From an uncultured Spirochaetales bacterium (GTDB lineage: Bacteria > Spirochaetota > Spirochaetia > Sphaerochaetales > Sphaerochaetaceae), in the NCBI GenBank assembly GCA_949285785.1, contig CASEAG010000038.1, positions 1 to 64,000 of the forward strand: a stretch of DNA of 64,000 nucleotides, read 5' to 3'. Under the pieces are notes generated by a model. The model was given only the letters and a program-made list of their open reading frames with translations, searched no databases and was not told the DNA's origin. Of the stretch, positions 61,264 through 64,000 are shown in pieces. Each line of letters opens with the position of its first letter. The first letter of the stretch is position 1. A program made the translations under genes and the position numbers.

Positions 61264-62928
61264 ATGGCTCGATATTCCAGAAACAGGACCCCATACGTCT
61301 TTCTCGGCATAGTGATCGTGCTGTTCCTGATCTTCACTGCAAGAATAGCATATATAGTCGTCATGGAGAAGGACGGACGCAGAAGCTATGACGACCCGGT
61401 GGTCGCATCCAGCGTCGTGAGGGGCCGTATCAGCGACAGGAACGGCAATGTCCTGGCAAGCCAGACAAGCACCTGGGCCATCCATTTCAGGCTCTCGGCG
61501 ATCGAAGACATGGAATACGCCGCCATGACCATCAGTCCTTACATCGGAATGACGATTGACGAGATTGTCGAGCGGGCCGGAAGATACACCACATACGCGC
61601 TGATCAAGGACGGAATTGGCATGGGCGAGGCCGAGGCGGTGAGAGCCGCCGTCGAGGATGCCGGACTTGCAGACCAGATCGACGTGACCAGGCAGCAGAC
61701 AAGGAGCTACGCCTCGCATTTCCATGCCAGCCAGCTCATCGGCTTCATGAACCGGGAAGGTGTAGGCTCGGAGGGGATCGAATACATGTTCGACGATGTC
61801 CTCTCGCCCTACCCGGAACTTGGCGAGAGCGTGACATACGGTGACGACATCTCGCTCACGATAGACCTCGACATCCAGTATCTGGTCGACGTCCAGGTGC
61901 AGAACATCGCCTACGAGCACGATCCCGACTACATCATGGCAATCGTCGCCGATGCCAAATCGGGAGACATTCTCGCCATGTCGTCCTACCCATGGTACGA
62001 CCTCAACCACTACAACGTCTCCAGCGCCGACGAGCGGCTCAACCGCTGTGCGGCTTACAACTACGAGCCGGGAAGCGTGTTCAAGGTGTTCACGCTTGCA
62101 AAATGCATCGACGAGGGCGTAGACACCACGACACCCTTCCTCTGCGATGGAAGCGAGACGTTCACCGTCAACGGGAACTCCTTCACCATCTCATGCCACA
62201 CGCCGCATGGACAGGTCGACGGCAGACAGATGATCGCACAGAGCTGCAACGGTGCGATCGCTTCATGGTGCCTCCAGCTCGGCGACGACGTGTTCTACGA
62301 ATACCTAAGGTCGCTCGGTTTCGGCCAGAAGCCGGACCTTCCGATCCCTGCACTGACATCCGGATATCTTGCCGATCCATCGTCCTGGAGCAGCAGGACA
62401 AAGGCGACACTCGCCTTCGGACAGGAGATCGACGTCAATGCGCTTCAGATCGTCTCGGGTGCGACTGCGATCGCGAACGGCGGCATCCAGAGGCCGCTGA
62501 ACATAATCCATGAGATCGTCGACCATGACGGGACGGTGGTCTGGCAGAGCCCTGAAGAGGAAGGGCATCGTGTCATGAGCAGCCAGACGGCAGACCTGAT
62601 CCTTTCTTACATGGTGAGCGCGGTCGAGGAAGGCACGGCGAAGAAGGCGGCTGTCGAGGGGATAAGGGTCGCGGCGAAGACCGGCACCGCCGAGATAGTG
62701 AACCCAGAAACAGGAAGCTACGCAGACGGGACGAACCTCGCATCCACACTGGTGATGGCGCCTGCCGACGATCCGCAATACATCATCTACTTCGCAATCT
62801 CGGCGCCCAAGGGCAACAGCGTCTGGGGTGCCGACATAGCGGCCCCTGCCTGCGGAGCCCTTGTGGAAGGGCTTGCACGTCAGGGACGCATCCAGACAGA
62901 CAGCCAGACGAAGATTCAGGTCAACTGA
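61264..62928 (+). CDS. Class B penicillin-binding protein (FtsI / PBP3-like transpeptidase)
   Basis: This transpeptidase crosslinks peptidoglycan at the septum or side wall. One N-terminal membrane helix (~11-33), a pedestal domain with RGRISDRNGNVLA, and a transpeptidase domain with all three motifs: SVFK (Ser271), SCN (327-329) and KTG (472-474). Length 554. The PASTA repeats of some relatives are absent. The divergent LytM gene suggests a shared wall-growth function. It has no Shine-Dalgarno sequence. The last 13 bases overlap the end of flhF. Confidence 0.92.
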   Translation: MARYSRNRTPYVFLGIVIVLFLIFTARIAYIVVMEKDGRRSYDDPVVASSVVRGRISDRNGNVLASQTSTWAIHFRLSAIEDMEYAAMTISPYIGMTIDEIVERAGRYTTYALIKDGIGMGEAEAVRAAVEDAGLADQIDVTRQQTRSYASHFHASQLIGFMNREGVGSEGIEYMFDDVLSPYPELGESVTYGDDISLTIDLDIQYLVDVQVQNIAYEHDPDYIMAIVADAKSGDILAMSSYPWYDLNHYNVSSADERLNRCAAYNYEPGSVFKVFTLAKCIDEGVDTTTPFLCDGSETFTVNGNSFTISCHTPHGQVDGRQMIAQSCNGAIASWCLQLGDDVFYEYLRSLGFGQKPDLPIPALTSGYLADPSSWSSRTKATLAFGQEIDVNALQIVSGATAIANGGIQRPLNIIHEIVDHDGTVVWQSPEEEGHRVMSSQTADLILSYMVSAVEEGTAKKAAVEGIRVAAKTGTAEIVNPETGSYADGTNLASTLVMAPADDPQYIIYFAISAPKGNSVWGADIAAPACGALVEGLARQGRIQTDSQTKIQVN

Positions 62929-64000
62929 CCTATGATCGGGCGGATGTGCATGTCGAAGCCGTCCAGGTACTCCATCAGCACGAGCGTCGAGGCCTTCTTG
63001 AGATCCTCCGGAACGCCCTGCCCGTTCGTGCAGAACGAAATCGGGAGACCGGCCTCATAGGCGAATGTGAGGAAGCTTCCTATGCTCTGGCTCTCGTCCA
63101 GCTTTGTGACGATGAGCGAATTTACCTTGACGAACTGGTCGTAGTGCCTCCACTGCTTGAGCATGTCCTCCGTCTTCATTGTGGCAGGGCATGTGAGCAG
63201 ATAGCTTGTATCGGCAGCCTCGAAGAGGGCCAGCAGTCCTCTTAGCTTGAGGTTGAGCGGTATGTCGTTCGGACTCAGGCCCATGGTGTCCACAAGCACG
63301 AGGTCCTTGTCGCGCATGCCATCCTTGGCAAGGAGGACGGCATCCTCGTCCTTGACCAGGACGGCGGGGATCGAGAATGCGTCGGCGAAGGCCTTGACCT
63401 GCTCAAAGGCGCCGACCCTGTAGCTGTCCAGACAGATGATTCCGACATCCTTGCCGACGGTCTTGTAAAGGGAGGCTATCTTGGCAAGCGTCGTCGTCTT
63501 CCCGCTTCCGGTCGGTCCAAGGAACACCTGGTACCTTCTCGGGTGGGCCTGGTTCTCATGGTCGATCGCGACCGACGAGATTATCCTGTCGCTGAGGGCG
63601 AGATCGAGGTCATCGCCAGGCTCGAAGCCGTCCAGGATATGATCGCGCAGCTTCAGCCTGATGCCGTTTAGATCGAGTATGTCGTGGACACGTCTCTCGC
63701 CTTCAAGCTGGCGTGCAGGCTGTGCAGTGTCGAGTCTCTCGGCTTCCGACAGCCTGCTCGGGTCAGGGGTCTGTGCCTCCTTCTCGAACTCGGCCAGATC
63801 CTGTCTGGTTACGGTCTCCTCCTTCTTCGCCTTCCTCTCGCCGGCGCGCGGCTCGACAAGATAGCAGGTCAGCTCGCACTTGTGCCTCTTGCGTGTGAAC
63901 AGCCCGCCGCCAACCGTGTATTCACGACGGGAATGGACTCTCAGAGCATCTCCGTATTTCCTCTTCGCCTCGTCAAGCGCCTTCTCATATGTGTCGGACA
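62916..64000 (-). CDS. flhF: Flagellar biosynthesis GTPase FlhF (5' end beyond window)
   Basis: FlhF is an SRP-type GTPase that fixes the place and number of flagella. The frame is open from the right edge to the stop at 62916. Near the edge it reads SDTYEKALDEAKRKYGDALR and TVGGGLFTRKRHKCELTCYL, typical of the FlhF N-terminus. A variable linker follows, then the G domain: FLGPTGSGKTTTLAKIASLY, DSYRVGAFEQVKAFA, DTMGLSP, TKLDESQSIGS and a C-terminal GQGVPEDL. The G3 box reads DTMGLS for the usual DTAGRS. The start codon lies outside the window. It implies a motile, flagellated organism. Confidence 0.95.
   Translation of the reverse strand, partial: SDTYEKALDEAKRKYGDALRVHSRREYTVGGGLFTRKRHKCELTCYLVEPRAGERKAKKEETVTRQDLAEFEKEAQTPDPSRLSEAERLDTAQPARQLEGERRVHDILDLNGIRLKLRDHILDGFEPGDDLDLALSDRIISSVAIDHENQAHPRRYQVFLGPTGSGKTTTLAKIASLYKTVGKDVGIICLDSYRVGAFEQVKAFADAFSIPAVLVKDEDAVLLAKDGMRDKDLVLVDTMGLSPNDIPLNLKLRGLLALFEAADTSYLLTCPATMKTEDMLKQWRHYDQFVKVNSLIVTKLDESQSIGSFLTFAYEAGLPISFCTNGQGVPEDLKKASTLVLMEYLDGFDMHIRPIIGQLT

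Noticed and set aside
1-64000. Mobile elements, CRISPR arrays, toxin-antitoxin pairs or prophage genes
   Set aside because: No transposase, integrase, repeat-spacer pattern or att-like duplication was seen in the window. The AT-rich stretch at 7633-8148 has no terminal repeats.

Overview
The window looks like a chromosomal segment of a spirochaete. Its GC content is moderate to high, and codons ending in G or C dominate. The markers are an FlhF-like flagellar GTPase running off the right edge, a PUR-domain protein of the Borrelia BpuR type, a YeeE plus TusA thiosulfate-type module, periplasmic binding proteins with the FAGGSSE-type signal end common in the group, several small lipoproteins, and a two-component pair resembling treponemal AtcSR / borrelial Hk2-Rrp2. 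Having both FlhF and an FtsI-type transpeptidase argues against the non-motile Sphaerochaeta type. The genus is not resolved. I see no mobile element, CRISPR array or prophage.

Layout. 0-3.3 kb: ribosomal protein S1, a membrane-anchored TPR protein and a lipoprotein (plus strand). 3.4-6.2 kb: a thiosulfate/sulfur module (TusA, YeeE, thioredoxin-reductase-like flavoprotein). 6.2-7.6 kb: two divergent Crp/Fnr regulators, followed by a 516-base AT-rich stretch without genes. 8.1-14.1 kb: a LacI-regulated PhnDCEE-type ABC importer with a cytoplasmic 5'-nucleotidase-like enzyme. 14.2-15.8 kb: mazG and a TPR-like lipoprotein. 15.9-21.4 kb: dnaG-rpoD-zinc ribbon-rnpB. 21.4-26.7 kb: a YkgJ protein, tRNA-Tyr and the ffh-rpsP-khpA-rimM-trmD-rplS-x-coaD operon. 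26.7-35.3 kb: smc, rnhB, zupT, bpuR-like gene, tRNA-Gly, a degenerate M29 peptidase, coaX, an ABC-F protein, tRNA-Glu and tRNA-Gln. 35.6-41.9 kb: a lipoprotein with a poly-G promoter, tsaD, tRNA-Thr, the tldE/tldD pair, a flavin-binding protein and DUF368. 42-47.4 kb: a beta-barrel protein with a lipoprotein, an XRE regulator and ppdK. 47.6-49.6 kb: an alternative sigma factor, a small unknown gene and groES. 49.7-57.0 kb: murG-cvpA-holB-histidine kinase-NtrC regulator-dinG. 57.1-64 kb: secA, a LysM/LytM protein, an FtsI-type transpeptidase and partial flhF.

The most exciting signal is regulatory. The second sigma-70 gene (47622-48497) has a perfect -24/-12 sigma-54 promoter 28 bases upstream of its start codon. 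Two identical-arm palindromes (GTGTCA-N3-TGACAC), 40 bases apart, lie about 100-155 bases upstream of the expected start site, where enhancers for NtrC-type activators usually sit. An NtrC-type activator with GAFTGA and its cytosolic kinase are encoded 3.3 kb away. Together this looks like a second version of the Borrelia Hk2-Rrp2-RpoN-RpoS cascade, with visible enhancer sites.

Other points: a G8 tract inside the promoter spacer of a lipoprotein gene (possible phase variation); at least six genes whose -10 box ends 7-10 bases before the ATG with no Shine-Dalgarno sequence (probably leaderless mRNAs); two enzymes that kept their fold but lost their metal ligands (M29 peptidase, LytM); a short SMC with no room for a normal hinge; and a palindrome plus 11-codon leader ORF in front of ppdK. 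All functions are assigned by reading motifs; no search or computation was run.
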